A stretch of 64,000 nucleotides of DNA, taken from JBBWZH01 sp035544115 (lineage in GTDB: Bacteria; Actinomycetota; Actinomycetes; Mycobacteriales; CADCTP01). Shown one piece after another: positions 1 to 8,334 of this stretch. The stretch spans positions 5,146,001 to 5,210,000 of the forward strand of contig OY970235.1 of the NCBI GenBank assembly GCA_963714145.1. The letters are read 5' to 3'. A program made the position numbers and the translations under genes. Position 1 is the first letter of the stretch. Every line of letters begins with the position of its first letter. Under the pieces are notes generated by a model. That model was not told the origin of the DNA, did not search any database, and saw only the letters and a list, made by a program, of their open reading frames with translations.

Positions 1-522
1 GTCGAGCAGGTGTACGCGCGCCGGCACGAACGGCTGGTCGACCTGAGCCTGGATCTGATCGAGGCGTTCTGCCGGTACCTGGGCAGCCCGGTGCGGATCG
101 TCCGGGCCAGCGCGCTGCCGCACGCCGGCGACAACACCGAACGGCTGATCCAGCTGGTCCGCGCGGTCGCCGGGGACGTGCACCTGACCAGCACCTACGG
201 CACCGAGCGGCGGTACATCGACTGGCCCCGGGTGACCGGCGCCGGGATCGCCGTACGGGCGCAGCAGTTCCAGCACCCGGTGTACCGGCAGGCCTGGCCC
301 GGCTTCGTCGCCGACCTCGCCGCCCTGGACATGCTGTTCTGCCACGGCCCGGCCACCGCCGGCCGGCTCGCCGCCGCCCGCCGCTGGGTCCCGGTCGACC
401 CGGCCGACCCGGCCGCCGGCCCGGCCGACAACCCGGCCACCGGCCCGTCCGCCGAACCGGCTGACGACCCGGCTCGCGACCCGGCCGGGACCGGCGAGCC
501 GGCCGCCGCGATGGAGCGGTAG
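1..522 (+). CDS. WbqC-like family protein, C-terminal part (5' end outside window)
   Basis: The frame is open from base 1, so the start lies upstream. Residues such as LTSTYGTERRYIDW, then GIAVRAQQFQHPVYRQ and a late DLAALDMLFCHGP, follow the pattern of WbqC-like proteins: a conserved tyrosine/aspartate stretch, an H-P-x-Y-x-Q motif and a D-x-L-F-x-x-G-P end. The family is found in polysaccharide and lipopolysaccharide gene clusters; its reaction is not well established. The last 45 residues are a Pro/Ala/Asp-rich low-complexity tail. The stop codon is followed immediately by the GTG start of the glycosyltransferase, so the two are almost certainly co-translated. Confidence 0.7.
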   Translation, partial: VEQVYARRHERLVDLSLDLIEAFCRYLGSPVRIVRASALPHAGDNTERLIQLVRAVAGDVHLTSTYGTERRYIDWPRVTGAGIAVRAQQFQHPVYRQAWPGFVADLAALDMLFCHGPATAGRLAAARRWVPVDPADPAAGPADNPATGPSAEPADDPARDPAGTGEPAAAMER

Positions 523-2151
523 GTGGCCGGGGTGGACTGGCTGCGGGTGGCCGTCCCGCTGGTGCTGCTGTTCGGGGTGAGCCTGGGGTTCTGGACCCTG
601 GTCGGGCTGCTCCGCCGGGTCGCCGAACTGCGCCGGCGGCCGGCGGCGCGGCCGGAGCGCCCGCTCCGGCCGCACGACGTGGCCGTGCTGATCCCGGCCC
701 GGAACGAGGCGCTGGTGATCGCGGCGACGATCCGGTCGGTGCTGCGGCTGGTGCCGCCGGCCAGCGTGCACGTGATCGCCGACGGCTGCGACGACGACAC
801 CGCCGCGATCGCCCGCTCGTACGGGGTGAACGTGCTCGAGGTGTACCCGGCCGGCGGCAAGGCGGCCGGCATCGAGTCCGCCGTCGCGCACTTCGACCTG
901 CCCGGCCGGTTCGACGTGATGCTGCTGGTGGACGCGGACACCGAACTGGACCGCGACTACCTCGCCCGCGGGCTGCCGCTGTTCGACGACCCGGCCGTGG
1001 TCGCGGTCGCCGGCTACGCGCGCACCGCCTGGCGGCCGCGCGAGCTGCCCTGGGTGGGCCGGCTGCTGGTGGCGTACCGGACCAGGCTCTACGCGGTAAT
1101 GCAGTGGCTGAAGTACGGTCAGACCTGGCGCTGGACCAACCTCACCGCGATCGTGCCAGGCTTTGCCAGCATGTACCGCACCCGGGTGCTCCCGCGCATC
1201 GACCTGAACCCGCCCGGCCTGGTCATTGAGGACTTCAACATGACCTTCGAGCTGCACCACAAGCGGCTGGGCAAGATCGCGTTCCAACCCGGGGTCAGCG
1301 CCACCACGCAGGACCCGGACAACCTGCGCGACTACGTCAAGCAGATCACCCGCTGGCAGCTCGGGCTCTGGCAGACGGTGCGCCGGCACGGCATCTGGCC
1401 GAGCTGGTTCTGGCTGGCGCTGGGCGCGTTCCTGCTCGAGGTGGTGGTGGCCAGCGTCGGCCTGCTGCTGCTCGCCGCCGCGGTGCTGGCCATCCCGCTG
1501 GCCAGCGCCGGCCACCAGTTGGTCGACTGGGGCTGGCTGACCAGCGTGCACCGGCAGCTGACCGGCTACGTCACGCTGCCCGGCCTGGCGCTGTTCGTGG
1601 TGCTTCCGGATTTCCTGCTCACCTGCGCGGCGGCGGTGGCGATGCGCCGGCCCAGCCTGCTCCGGTACGGCCTGGCCTTCCTGCCGATCCGGATGATCGA
1701 CGCGGTGGTGATGCTCTGGACGCTGCCGCAGGCGTGGTGGAAGAGCTCGTCCGGGCGGTGGACCAGCCCGGGCCGGCGGGCCGCCGGCGCGCCCGCGACC
1801 CTGCGGGTCCCCGCCACCCGGCCGGTCCCGACCGCGCCGCGGGTCCCGGCGCCCCGCTCGGGCGCCGACCCGGTCCAGGCACCGGCCCGCACGCCGGCCC
1901 CGCCGCCGCGGGCGCCGGTCCCGGCCGGCGCGCTGGCGACCCCGGCCGCGGGCAGCCCCTGGGTCAGCCGCCGGCTGCGCCGGACCACCCCGGCCGCGCC
2001 GCCGGCGCACCGGCCGGCGCTCGACTTCGACCAGACGGTCCCGCGACTGGCGCCGCCCAGACTGGCCCCCAGACCCGCCGGTTACGACGGCTGGCGAACC
2101 GGGCGCCCACCGGACGCGCGGGAACCGGCGGATGCTGTGCAACGGTGGTGA
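523..2151 (+). CDS. Membrane glycosyltransferase family 2 (processive polysaccharide synthase-like)
   Basis: One N-terminal membrane segment (about residues 6-30) precedes a GT2 domain. It shows VLIPARNE, DGCDDDTA, the metal-binding LLVDADTE (DxD type), EDFNMTFE and QITRWQLGLW (QxxRW), the set of motifs seen in processive synthases such as poly-N-acetylglucosamine or hyaluronan-type enzymes. Several C-terminal membrane helices follow (about residues 297-410). The last 130 residues are a Pro/Ala/Arg-rich cytoplasmic tail of no recognisable fold. The GTG start abuts the stop of the WbqC-like gene, and the GH18 gene follows with no spacer. Product likely an extracellular polysaccharide; the sugar cannot be told from sequence. 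Confidence 0.85.
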   Translation: MAGVDWLRVAVPLVLLFGVSLGFWTLVGLLRRVAELRRRPAARPERPLRPHDVAVLIPARNEALVIAATIRSVLRLVPPASVHVIADGCDDDTAAIARSYGVNVLEVYPAGGKAAGIESAVAHFDLPGRFDVMLLVDADTELDRDYLARGLPLFDDPAVVAVAGYARTAWRPRELPWVGRLLVAYRTRLYAVMQWLKYGQTWRWTNLTAIVPGFASMYRTRVLPRIDLNPPGLVIEDFNMTFELHHKRLGKIAFQPGVSATTQDPDNLRDYVKQITRWQLGLWQTVRRHGIWPSWFWLALGAFLLEVVVASVGLLLLAAAVLAIPLASAGHQLVDWGWLTSVHRQLTGYVTLPGLALFVVLPDFLLTCAAAVAMRRPSLLRYGLAFLPIRMIDAVVMLWTLPQAWWKSSSGRWTSPGRRAAGAPATLRVPATRPVPTAPRVPAPRSGADPVQAPARTPAPPPRAPVPAGALATPAAGSPWVSRRLRRTTPAAPPAHRPALDFDQTVPRLAPPRLAPRPAGYDGWRTGRPPDAREPADAVQRW

Positions 2152-3279
2152 GTGATGAGGTCGAGGGTGCGCAACGCGATGCCGGTCGCGGCTGCCGGGC
2201 TGGCCGGCGCGCTGCTGCTGTGGCTGGCGATGGTCGTCACGGTTGAGCCGATGCCGGGCGGGCCGGGCCGGCACTCCGACACGCCGCTGCCGACGGGCGC
2301 GCCGGCCGGGCCACCGATGCTGGTCGGGTACGTCCCGTACTGGGACCAGAACCGCGGCTTCGCCAGCGTGACCCGCAACGTGCGGATGTTCGACGAGGTC
2401 AGCCCGTTCTGGTACGCGCCGGACCGGAACGGCGACGTGGTGCGGGCCGACCCGGCCCACACGAAGATCGACACCGGCACCGTCCGGATGCTGCGGGAGC
2501 GTGGCATCCGGGTGTTGCCCACGGTGACCAACATCGGCGACGACATCCCGCCGGACGTGGTCAGCGACCTGCTGCACGACCCGGCCACCACCCGCCGGCA
2601 CGTGCGGGCGTTGCTGGAGCTGGCCGTGTCCGGCGGCTACGACGGCATCGACCTGGACTACGAGAGCCTGCGCGCCGGCGACCGGGACGCCTACTCTGCC
2701 TTCGTCCGCGAGCTGGCCCGGGCGCTGCACGGCGGCGGCAAGCTGCTGTCCGTCGCGGTACACCCGAAGCTGTCCGACGCCGGCTATGACGAGCGCAACC
2801 AGGCACAGGACTTCCGCGCCATCGGCGCGGTCGCCGACGAGGTGCGGGTGATGGCCTACGACTACCACTGGGCCGAATCGCCGCCCGGCGCGGTCGCCCC
2901 GGCCGGCTGGGTGGACGAGGTGATCGCCTGGACGGTGACCCAGATCCCGGCCGCCAAGGTGGTGCTCGGCGCGGTGCTGCTCGGCTACGACTGGGTCGGC
3001 CGCACCGGCAGCACCGTGGACGATCGGACCGCGCTGCGGCTGGCCGCCGAGCACCACGCCATGGTGCGGCGGGCGGACGACCAGTCCCCCTGGTTCCGGT
3101 ACACCGACGCCGACGGCCACCAGCACACGGTCTGGTGGGAGGACGCCCGCAGCCTGACCGGCAAGCTCGCGGTGGCCGCCAAGTACCGGCTCGGCGGGGT
3201 CTTCCTGTGGCGGCTCGGCGGCGAGGACCGGGCGGTCTGGGCGGAGCTGCGCACCTGGCTCGGCCGGCCGCCGAAGTAG
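2152..3279 (+). CDS. Secreted or anchored glycoside hydrolase family 18-like protein
   Basis: An N-terminal hydrophobic stretch (PVAAAGLAGALLLWLAM) is a signal peptide or membrane anchor. The body is a GH18 barrel: VGYVPYWDQNRG near the first strand, DEVSPFWY, and GYDGIDLDYESL, which is the DxxDxE catalytic motif with the acid glutamate present. VMAYDYHW and the C-terminal GGVFLWRLGGED also fit. The YaaH/chitinase-like branch of GH18 hydrolyses or binds N-acetylglucosamine polymers. Starts GTG-ATG directly after the synthase stop codon, so it may trim or process the polymer made by the upstream gene (inference from position). Confidence 0.85.
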   Translation: MMRSRVRNAMPVAAAGLAGALLLWLAMVVTVEPMPGGPGRHSDTPLPTGAPAGPPMLVGYVPYWDQNRGFASVTRNVRMFDEVSPFWYAPDRNGDVVRADPAHTKIDTGTVRMLRERGIRVLPTVTNIGDDIPPDVVSDLLHDPATTRRHVRALLELAVSGGYDGIDLDYESLRAGDRDAYSAFVRELARALHGGGKLLSVAVHPKLSDAGYDERNQAQDFRAIGAVADEVRVMAYDYHWAESPPGAVAPAGWVDEVIAWTVTQIPAAKVVLGAVLLGYDWVGRTGSTVDDRTALRLAAEHHAMVRRADDQSPWFRYTDADGHQHTVWWEDARSLTGKLAVAAKYRLGGVFLWRLGGEDRAVWAELRTWLGRPPK

Positions 3280-3465
3280 CGCCCGAAGTAGCGGCGCCCG
3301 AAATAGAACGGCGGCTCGGCCGGTTGGCGCAGGCCGGGAGCCGTTTCTGGGTTCCGCCGCGCGCGCGGCCGGGCGCATGCGGCAGGCTAGGAGGCGACCA
3401 CCACGACCCGGCCGGGTCGCCGCCGTCCCGTGTGGCGCTGCCGACCGGTGAAGGAGTCCTGACCT

Positions 3466-4394
3466 GTGCTCGATCCACACGAGCTCTACCAGCTCGCCGA
3501 CGAGCTGCCGACGCTGGACCGGCCGGTGCTGGTCCAGGCGCTGACCGGCTTCGTCGACGCCGGCGGCGCCGCCCGGCTGGCCCGTGAGCACCTGCTGGCT
3601 ACCCGCGACTCGCAGCCGATCGCCACGTTCGACATCGACCAGCTGCTCGACTACCGCTCCCGCCGGCCGGCGATGCTGTTCGTCGAGGACCACTGGGAGA
3701 GCTACGACGAGCCGGAGCTGCAGCTGCACGCTGCTGCAGCGACGCCGCCGGACACGCCGTTCCTGCTGCTCGCCGGCCCCGAGCCGGACCTGCAGTGGGA
3801 GCGGTTCACGGCCGCCGTGACGGGCCCTGATCGAGCGGTTCGACGTCCGGCTGACGGTCGGCCTCAACGCGATCCCGATGGCGGTGCCGCACACCCGGCC
3901 GATCGGCGTGACCGCGCACGCCACCCGGCCGCGACCTGATCGCCGGGCACCGAGCCGTGGCTGCAGCGGGTCCAGGTGCCGGGCAGCGTCGGCCACCTGC
4001 TCGAGTTCCGGCTCGGCCAGGCCGGCCGCGACGCGATCGGGCTTCGCCGTGCACGTGCCGCACTACCTGGCCCAGACCGACTACCCGGCCGCGGCCGAGC
4101 TGCTGCTGGACGTCGGTCGTCGGCGCCACCGGGCTGCTGCTGCCGACCGACGAGCTGCGCAGCGCCGCGGCCGCGGTCCGGACCGAGATCGACGAGCAGG
4201 TCGGCCAGTCCGACGAGGCGGCGGCGGTGGTCCGGGCGCTGGAGGAGCAGTACGACGCGTTCGTCCGGGGCCGCGAGCGGACCAACCTGCTCGCCGAGGC
4301 GGACGGCCCGCTGCCCACCGCCGAGGAGCTCGGCGCCGAGCTGGAGCGGTTCCTGGCCGAGCAGACCGACCGCCGCGACCAGCCCGGCCCCTGA
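3466..4394 (+). pseudogene. PAC2 family (proteasome-assembly-chaperone-2 like) gene with about five +1 frame breaks
   Basis: The GTG start follows AAGGAG. The first 115 residues (LDPHELYQLADELP ... LLAGPEPDLQWERFTAAV) match actinobacterial PAC2 proteins. The reading frame then breaks, but the expected protein continues through all three frames: LIERFDVRLTVGLNAIPMAV, then LIAGHEPWLQRVQVPGS, then FAVHVPHYLAQTDYP, then ATGLLLPTDELR to the end. Each jump is explained by one extra base near 3828, 3930, 3950, 4041 and 4119. With these removed the protein would be about 305 residues, the usual family length, without any internal stop. The otherwise perfect conservation suggests either very recent inactivation or base-calling errors. 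Confidence 0.75.
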
Positions 4395-4479
4395 CCGCCC
4401 GACCCGGCCCTGACCCGCCCTGACCGGGCCCTGACCCGGCGCAGCGCCGCCTGACCCGACCGGCCCTGACCCGGTTGGG

Positions 4480-4493
4480 CCGTTCGCGAACGG
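4480..4493. promoter_or_regulatory. Perfect 14-bp palindrome in the 4395-4697 intergenic region
   Basis: CCGTTCGCGAACGG reads the same on both strands. It lies about 205 bases upstream of the FadR-type regulator and 85 bases after the PAC2 gene. The rest of this 303-base gap holds GC-rich CCTGACC repeats near its start, an A/T-richer stretch at 4548-4615 that could carry the promoter of the regulator (CATTAT at 4600-4605 is -10-like), and no open frame of interest. Confidence 0.35.
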
Positions 4494-4697
4494 TCGAACG
4501 CACCCCGAACGAGTGGTTGACCGGCCGGACCGATTGCTGCCCGTCCACCCATCTAGGCACTATCTGCTACGACCAGGTCTGACTACGCCCGAGCACTGGC
4601 ATTATGTCTTAATCGGCCCCTGACCCGCGGCCGCGTCAGCGCTCCGGAGGATCAACGACCGAGACCGCCCGCCGGCCGGTCAGACGGCGGTGAACGA

Positions 4698-5453
4698 ATG
4701 AAGCTCGCCGAGCAGACAGCTGCCAAGATCGAGCTGGCCATCATCGAACAGGGCTGGCCGCTCGGCATGGTGATCGGCTCCGAGGCCGACCTGCTCGCCG
4801 AGTACGGGGTCAGCCGCGCGGTGCTGCGTGAGGCGGTTCGGCTGCTCGAACACGACCACGTCGCGCAGATGCGCCGCGGCCCCGGCGGCGGGCTGGTCGT
4901 TGCCGAGCCGGACGCCGAGGCGGTGACCCGGGCCGCCACGCTGCACCTGCGCTACCGGCAGGTCAACCCGGGCCAGCTGTTCGAGGCCCGGATCGCGCTG
5001 GAGCTGGCCGCGGTCAAGTCGGCCACCGAGCGGATCGACGAGCACGGCATCGGCCGGCTGCGCGAGGTGCTGGCGCATGAGGCGGCCGGCACCGAGCAGG
5101 CCGACGTGAACAGCCACTACTTCCACCTGGTCGTCGCGCAGCTGTCCGGCAACCCGGCGCTGGAGCTGTTCACCGACGTGATGACCCGGCTGTCCGCGGC
5201 CGCGTTCCTGGGCAGCGGCGGCCTGGCCGACACCACCGCGGCCAGCTCCGCCCGCGACGCGCTGCAGGACGACGTGGCCAGCGTGCACCGCGGCATCGCC
5301 GAGGCGATCATCGCCGGTGACGTGGGCATGGCGCAGCACCGCACGACGCGGCACCTGCAGGCGATGGCCGCTGCCGTCGGCCGGCAGCCTACGACGCCCG
5401 GGCCCACCCGGGCCGCGGCCGGGACCCGCCGCCCCCGGCGCCCCCGCAGATAG
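4698..5453 (+). CDS. FadR/GntR-family transcriptional regulator with FCD-type ligand domain
   Basis: Residues 1-70 form a GntR winged helix: IGSEADLLAEYGVSRAVLREAVRLLEHDHVAQMRRGPGGGLVV, with the typical R-x-x-L-R-E-A recognition helix and the wing. The rest is an all-helical FCD-like domain (LFEARIALELAAVKSATERI ... HYFHLVVAQLSGNPALELF ... VHRGIAEAIIAGDVGMAQ) that in the family binds an organic acid, often through a metal site. Length of 251 is normal. The C-terminal 25 residues are basic and disordered. It faces the molybdoenzyme genes, 170 bases downstream, but regulation of them is only a guess. Confidence 0.88.
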   Translation: MKLAEQTAAKIELAIIEQGWPLGMVIGSEADLLAEYGVSRAVLREAVRLLEHDHVAQMRRGPGGGLVVAEPDAEAVTRAATLHLRYRQVNPGQLFEARIALELAAVKSATERIDEHGIGRLREVLAHEAAGTEQADVNSHYFHLVVAQLSGNPALELFTDVMTRLSAAAFLGSGGLADTTAASSARDALQDDVASVHRGIAEAIIAGDVGMAQHRTTRHLQAMAAAVGRQPTTPGPTRAAAGTRRPRRPRR

Positions 5454-5626
5454 ACCGCCTCTTGCCACACCGCGCTTCCCAGCTGCCGGTAGCCGCGAGC
5501 CCAGGTGGCCAACCTGCGATCCATGGGTGGGGTGCCGGGGTGTGGGCGGCGCGTGAGATCTGACGAGTTGGGAACGGATCCTCCCCCGGGGTCGCCAGCC
5601 GCGCGGGCTGAGCGCAGGATCAGGGG

Positions 5627-6340
5627 GTGCGGACGCAGGAGGGTACGCCGGTCGGCCGGCGGGTCGTACTCGGCATGGTCGGCCTGGGCGCGCTCGGCGT
5701 CGTCACCGGGCGCTGGCTGTCGGCCGGCGAGCAGCGGGCGCTGGCCTACCTGGGCACCCGCGACCCGACCGGGCTGACCCAGCTGGTCCCGGCCGGCGGC
5801 GGGTTCCGGTACTACTCGGTGACCGGCCCGGTGCCCAAGCGGACGGCCGCGGACTACCGGCTGACCGTCACCGGGCTGATCGACCGGCCGGTCACGCTGT
5901 CCCTCGACGGGCTGGCCAAGCTGCCGCAGACCGCGATCACCGCCGACTTCCAGTGCGTCACCGGGTGGCGGGTCCCGGACGTACCGTGGGCCGGGGTGGC
6001 GCTGCCCGACCTGCTCGACCACGTCGGCGTGCGGCCGGCGGCCAGCGCCGTCCGGTTCGGCTCGTTCGACGGCCAGTACACCGAGAGCCTCACCCTCGAC
6101 CAGGCCCGCCGCCGGGACGTGCTGGTGGCCACCCGGATGCTCGGCGGGCCGGTGACCCACGACCACGGCGGCCCGGTCCGGCTGTACGTGGCCCCGATGT
6201 ACGGCTACAAGTCGATCAAGTGGATGGACCGGATCGAGCTGACCGACCACGTCATCCCGGGCTACTGGGAGGAGCTCGGCTACGACGTGGACGGCTGGGT
6301 CGGCCGCTCGAACGGGCGCGACGATGCGCCGACCCGCTGA
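5627..6340 (+). CDS. Sulfite-oxidase-like molybdopterin-dependent oxidoreductase
   Basis: Single-domain molybdoenzyme of the SUOX/MsrP type. DFQCVTGW holds the cysteine that would ligate molybdenum; GGPVRLYVAPMYGYKSIKWMDRIEL is the typical C-terminal signature. The N-terminus GRRVVLGMVGLGALGVVTG has a twin-arginine-like start and a hydrophobic stretch, so export or anchoring outside the membrane is likely. No C-terminal dimerisation domain of true sulfite oxidases is present, as in MsrP-like proteins. Start GTG follows a G-rich run. The stop lies inside the next gene (17-base overlap), a cytochrome b, giving a two-component enzyme analogous to MsrPQ although the membrane partner is of a different family. 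Confidence 0.85.
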   Translation: MRTQEGTPVGRRVVLGMVGLGALGVVTGRWLSAGEQRALAYLGTRDPTGLTQLVPAGGGFRYYSVTGPVPKRTAADYRLTVTGLIDRPVTLSLDGLAKLPQTAITADFQCVTGWRVPDVPWAGVALPDLLDHVGVRPAASAVRFGSFDGQYTESLTLDQARRRDVLVATRMLGGPVTHDHGGPVRLYVAPMYGYKSIKWMDRIELTDHVIPGYWEELGYDVDGWVGRSNGRDDAPTR

Positions 6341-6986
6341 GCCGGCGGACCGCGGCGCCGGCACCCTGCCGCGGTTCACCCAGGCGGAGCGCTGGGTGCA
6401 TCGCGGCACCGCGGTGCTGCTCGGCCTCTGCCTGATCACCGCGGCGATCCTGTACCTGGAGCCGCTGGCGGTGCTGGTCGGCCGGCGCGCGCTGGTGGTC
6501 CGGGTGCACGTGCTGGCCGGGCTCGGGCTGCCGGTGCCGGTGCTGGCCGGCTGGCTGTCCGCGGCGTTCCGGTCCGACCTGCGTGAGCTGAACCGGTTCC
6601 ATCCGGTCGACGGCGAGTGGCTGCGCAGCCGGGACCGGCGCAGCGGCCGGCTCGCGGTGGGCAAGTTCAACGCCGGCCAGAAGCTGAACGCGGCGTTCAT
6701 CACCGGCGCGATCATCGTCCAGTTGGGTACCGGGGTGATCATGCAGTACGGCCGGCACTGGCCGCTTTACCTGCGTACCGGCGGTACCTTCGTGCACGAC
6801 TGGCTGGCCGCCGCGGTCGGCGTGGTCGTGATCGGCCACCTCTACCTCGCGTTCCACGACCCGGACGCCCGCCGCGGCATGCGCACCGGCCGGGTGCCGG
6901 TCGGCTGGGCCAGGCGCGAGCACCGCGGCTGGGCCGAGGCCGTGCCGGCCGGGTCGCCAACGGCCGACGCCGGCCGCGAGGGTTGA
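6324..6986 (+). CDS. Cytochrome b561/formate-dehydrogenase-gamma-like membrane subunit
   Basis: Four hydrophobic helices carry histidines suited to bind two b hemes: ERWVHRGTAVLLG in helix 1, VVRVHVLAGLGLPV in helix 2, and TFVHDWLAAAVGVVVIGHLYLAFH around helix 4. Helix 3 is FITGAIIVQLGTGVIMQYG. This is the di-heme cytochrome b fold of FdhI/HyaC/b561 proteins that passes quinol electrons to a periplasmic partner. Overlap with the molybdoenzyme gene supports one functional unit: quinol to heme to molybdenum cofactor. Both ends face the cytoplasm by the positive-inside rule. Confidence 0.82.
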   Translation: MRRPAEPADRGAGTLPRFTQAERWVHRGTAVLLGLCLITAAILYLEPLAVLVGRRALVVRVHVLAGLGLPVPVLAGWLSAAFRSDLRELNRFHPVDGEWLRSRDRRSGRLAVGKFNAGQKLNAAFITGAIIVQLGTGVIMQYGRHWPLYLRTGGTFVHDWLAAAVGVVVIGHLYLAFHDPDARRGMRTGRVPVGWARREHRGWAEAVPAGSPTADAGREG

Positions 6987-7032
6987 CCAGGTTCCCCTCA
7001 GTTCAGCCGCCGGCCGGCCGAATGGTCATTAC

Positions 7033-8334
7033 ATGCGAGTCGGTGCGGCGCGACGGCTGACCGACCAGTTTGTGCATGTCGGGCGGCAGCCGATCTGGGA
7101 CCGGGAACACGAGATCATCGGGTACGAACTGCTGTTCCGGGCCGACGAGCGGGCCACCGGGGCGGTCCGGGCCGGCTCCGAGGCGACCAGCCAGGTGATC
7201 GTCAGCGCGTTCACCGACTTCGGGCTGGAGCGACTGGTCGGCGCCAACCGGCTCGGTTTCGTGAACCTGACCCGCGACTTCCTGGTCGGCAACCTGCCGG
7301 TGCCGTTCGAGCCCGGGCAGGCCGTGCTGGAGGTGCTGGAGACCGTCACCGTGGACGACGACGTGCTGGCCGGCGTCCAGGCGCTGGCCGACGCCGGGTA
7401 CCCGATCGCGCTGGACGACTTCGAGCTCGGCAGCGGGCACGAGCGGCTGCTGCCGCTGGCCAGCTACGTCAAGCTGCAGGTCGCGGGGATGGATCCGACA
7501 TTGGTGACGACCGCGGTGGAGATCTGCCGGCAGTACCCGAACGTCAAGCTGGTCGCCGAGCGGCTGGAGACGGACGAGGATCTGAGCTTCGCCCGCGAGC
7601 TGGGCTTCGAGCTGTTCCAGGGTTACCTGCTCGGCCGGCCGCAGGTGCTGTCCGCGGCGGCGCTGTCACCGACCCGGCTGCGCCGGATCGAGCTGATCGG
7701 CTACCTGGGCCAGCCGGACGTGGACATGAAGCAGATCATCTCGATCGTGACGCTCGACCCGGCGCTGTCCTACCGGATCCTGCGGGCGACGAACTCGGCG
7801 GCGATGGGCCGGAGCCGGCCGGTCTCCTCGGTGCACGAGGCGATCATGATGCTGGGCACCACCCGGCTGCTGCAGTGGCTGTCCCTGATCGCGATGAGCG
7901 ACCTGGGCGCGCCGGGCGAGGAGCACCTGGTGCCGATCCTGTCCCGGGCCCGGATGTGCCAGCTGGTGGCCGAGCGGCTCTGCCTGGACCCGGCGGCCGC
8001 CTTCACCCTGGGCATGCTGGTCGGGGTCGGCGACCTGCTGGACACCCCGATGTCCGAGCTCATCGCCCAGCTGCCGCTGACCGAGGAGGTATCCGACGCG
8101 CTGGTCGGCGGCGGCAAGCTGGGCAACGTGCTGGCCGCGGTGCGGGCGTACGAGAACGGCACCGAGCCCGGCCAGGCCGGGCTGGCGATCTCCGGGGCCG
8201 AGCTGGCCCGGGCCTACCTGACCGGCCTGGACTGGGCGATGCGCACCTACCGCGCCGTGCTCGGCTGGGCTGAGCCGCGCCCGCTGGGGCGGCCGGGTCC
8301 GGTCAGTCGCCCAGGTAGCTCATCACGTGCTTGA
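7033..8334 (+). CDS. EAL-HDOD signalling protein (YuxH-like)
   Basis: N-terminal EAL-type domain: VGRQPIWDREHEIIGYELLFRA, NLTRDFL, LDDFELGSG, VKLQVAG, VAERLET, FELFQGYLLGRP. The EAL motif itself is changed to ELL, so phosphodiesterase activity on cyclic di-GMP is doubtful; family members often act as binding or adaptor modules. C-terminal HDOD domain follows (about residues 215-400: LSYRILRATNSAAMG, SVHEAIMMLGTTRLLQWLSLIAMS). No membrane segments. The 3' end overlaps the convergent aldehyde dehydrogenase gene by 32 bases. A GGDEF-EAL protein 4 kb away may be its signalling partner (inference). Confidence 0.88.
   Translation: MRVGAARRLTDQFVHVGRQPIWDREHEIIGYELLFRADERATGAVRAGSEATSQVIVSAFTDFGLERLVGANRLGFVNLTRDFLVGNLPVPFEPGQAVLEVLETVTVDDDVLAGVQALADAGYPIALDDFELGSGHERLLPLASYVKLQVAGMDPTLVTTAVEICRQYPNVKLVAERLETDEDLSFARELGFELFQGYLLGRPQVLSAAALSPTRLRRIELIGYLGQPDVDMKQIISIVTLDPALSYRILRATNSAAMGRSRPVSSVHEAIMMLGTTRLLQWLSLIAMSDLGAPGEEHLVPILSRARMCQLVAERLCLDPAAAFTLGMLVGVGDLLDTPMSELIAQLPLTEEVSDALVGGGKLGNVLAAVRAYENGTEPGQAGLAISGAELARAYLTGLDWAMRTYRAVLGWAEPRPLGRPGPVSRPGSSSRA

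Noticed and set aside
3828..4119. Programmed frameshifting in the PAC2 gene
   Set aside because: Five shifts within 300 bases without slippery sequences or structures are not compatible with programmed recoding.
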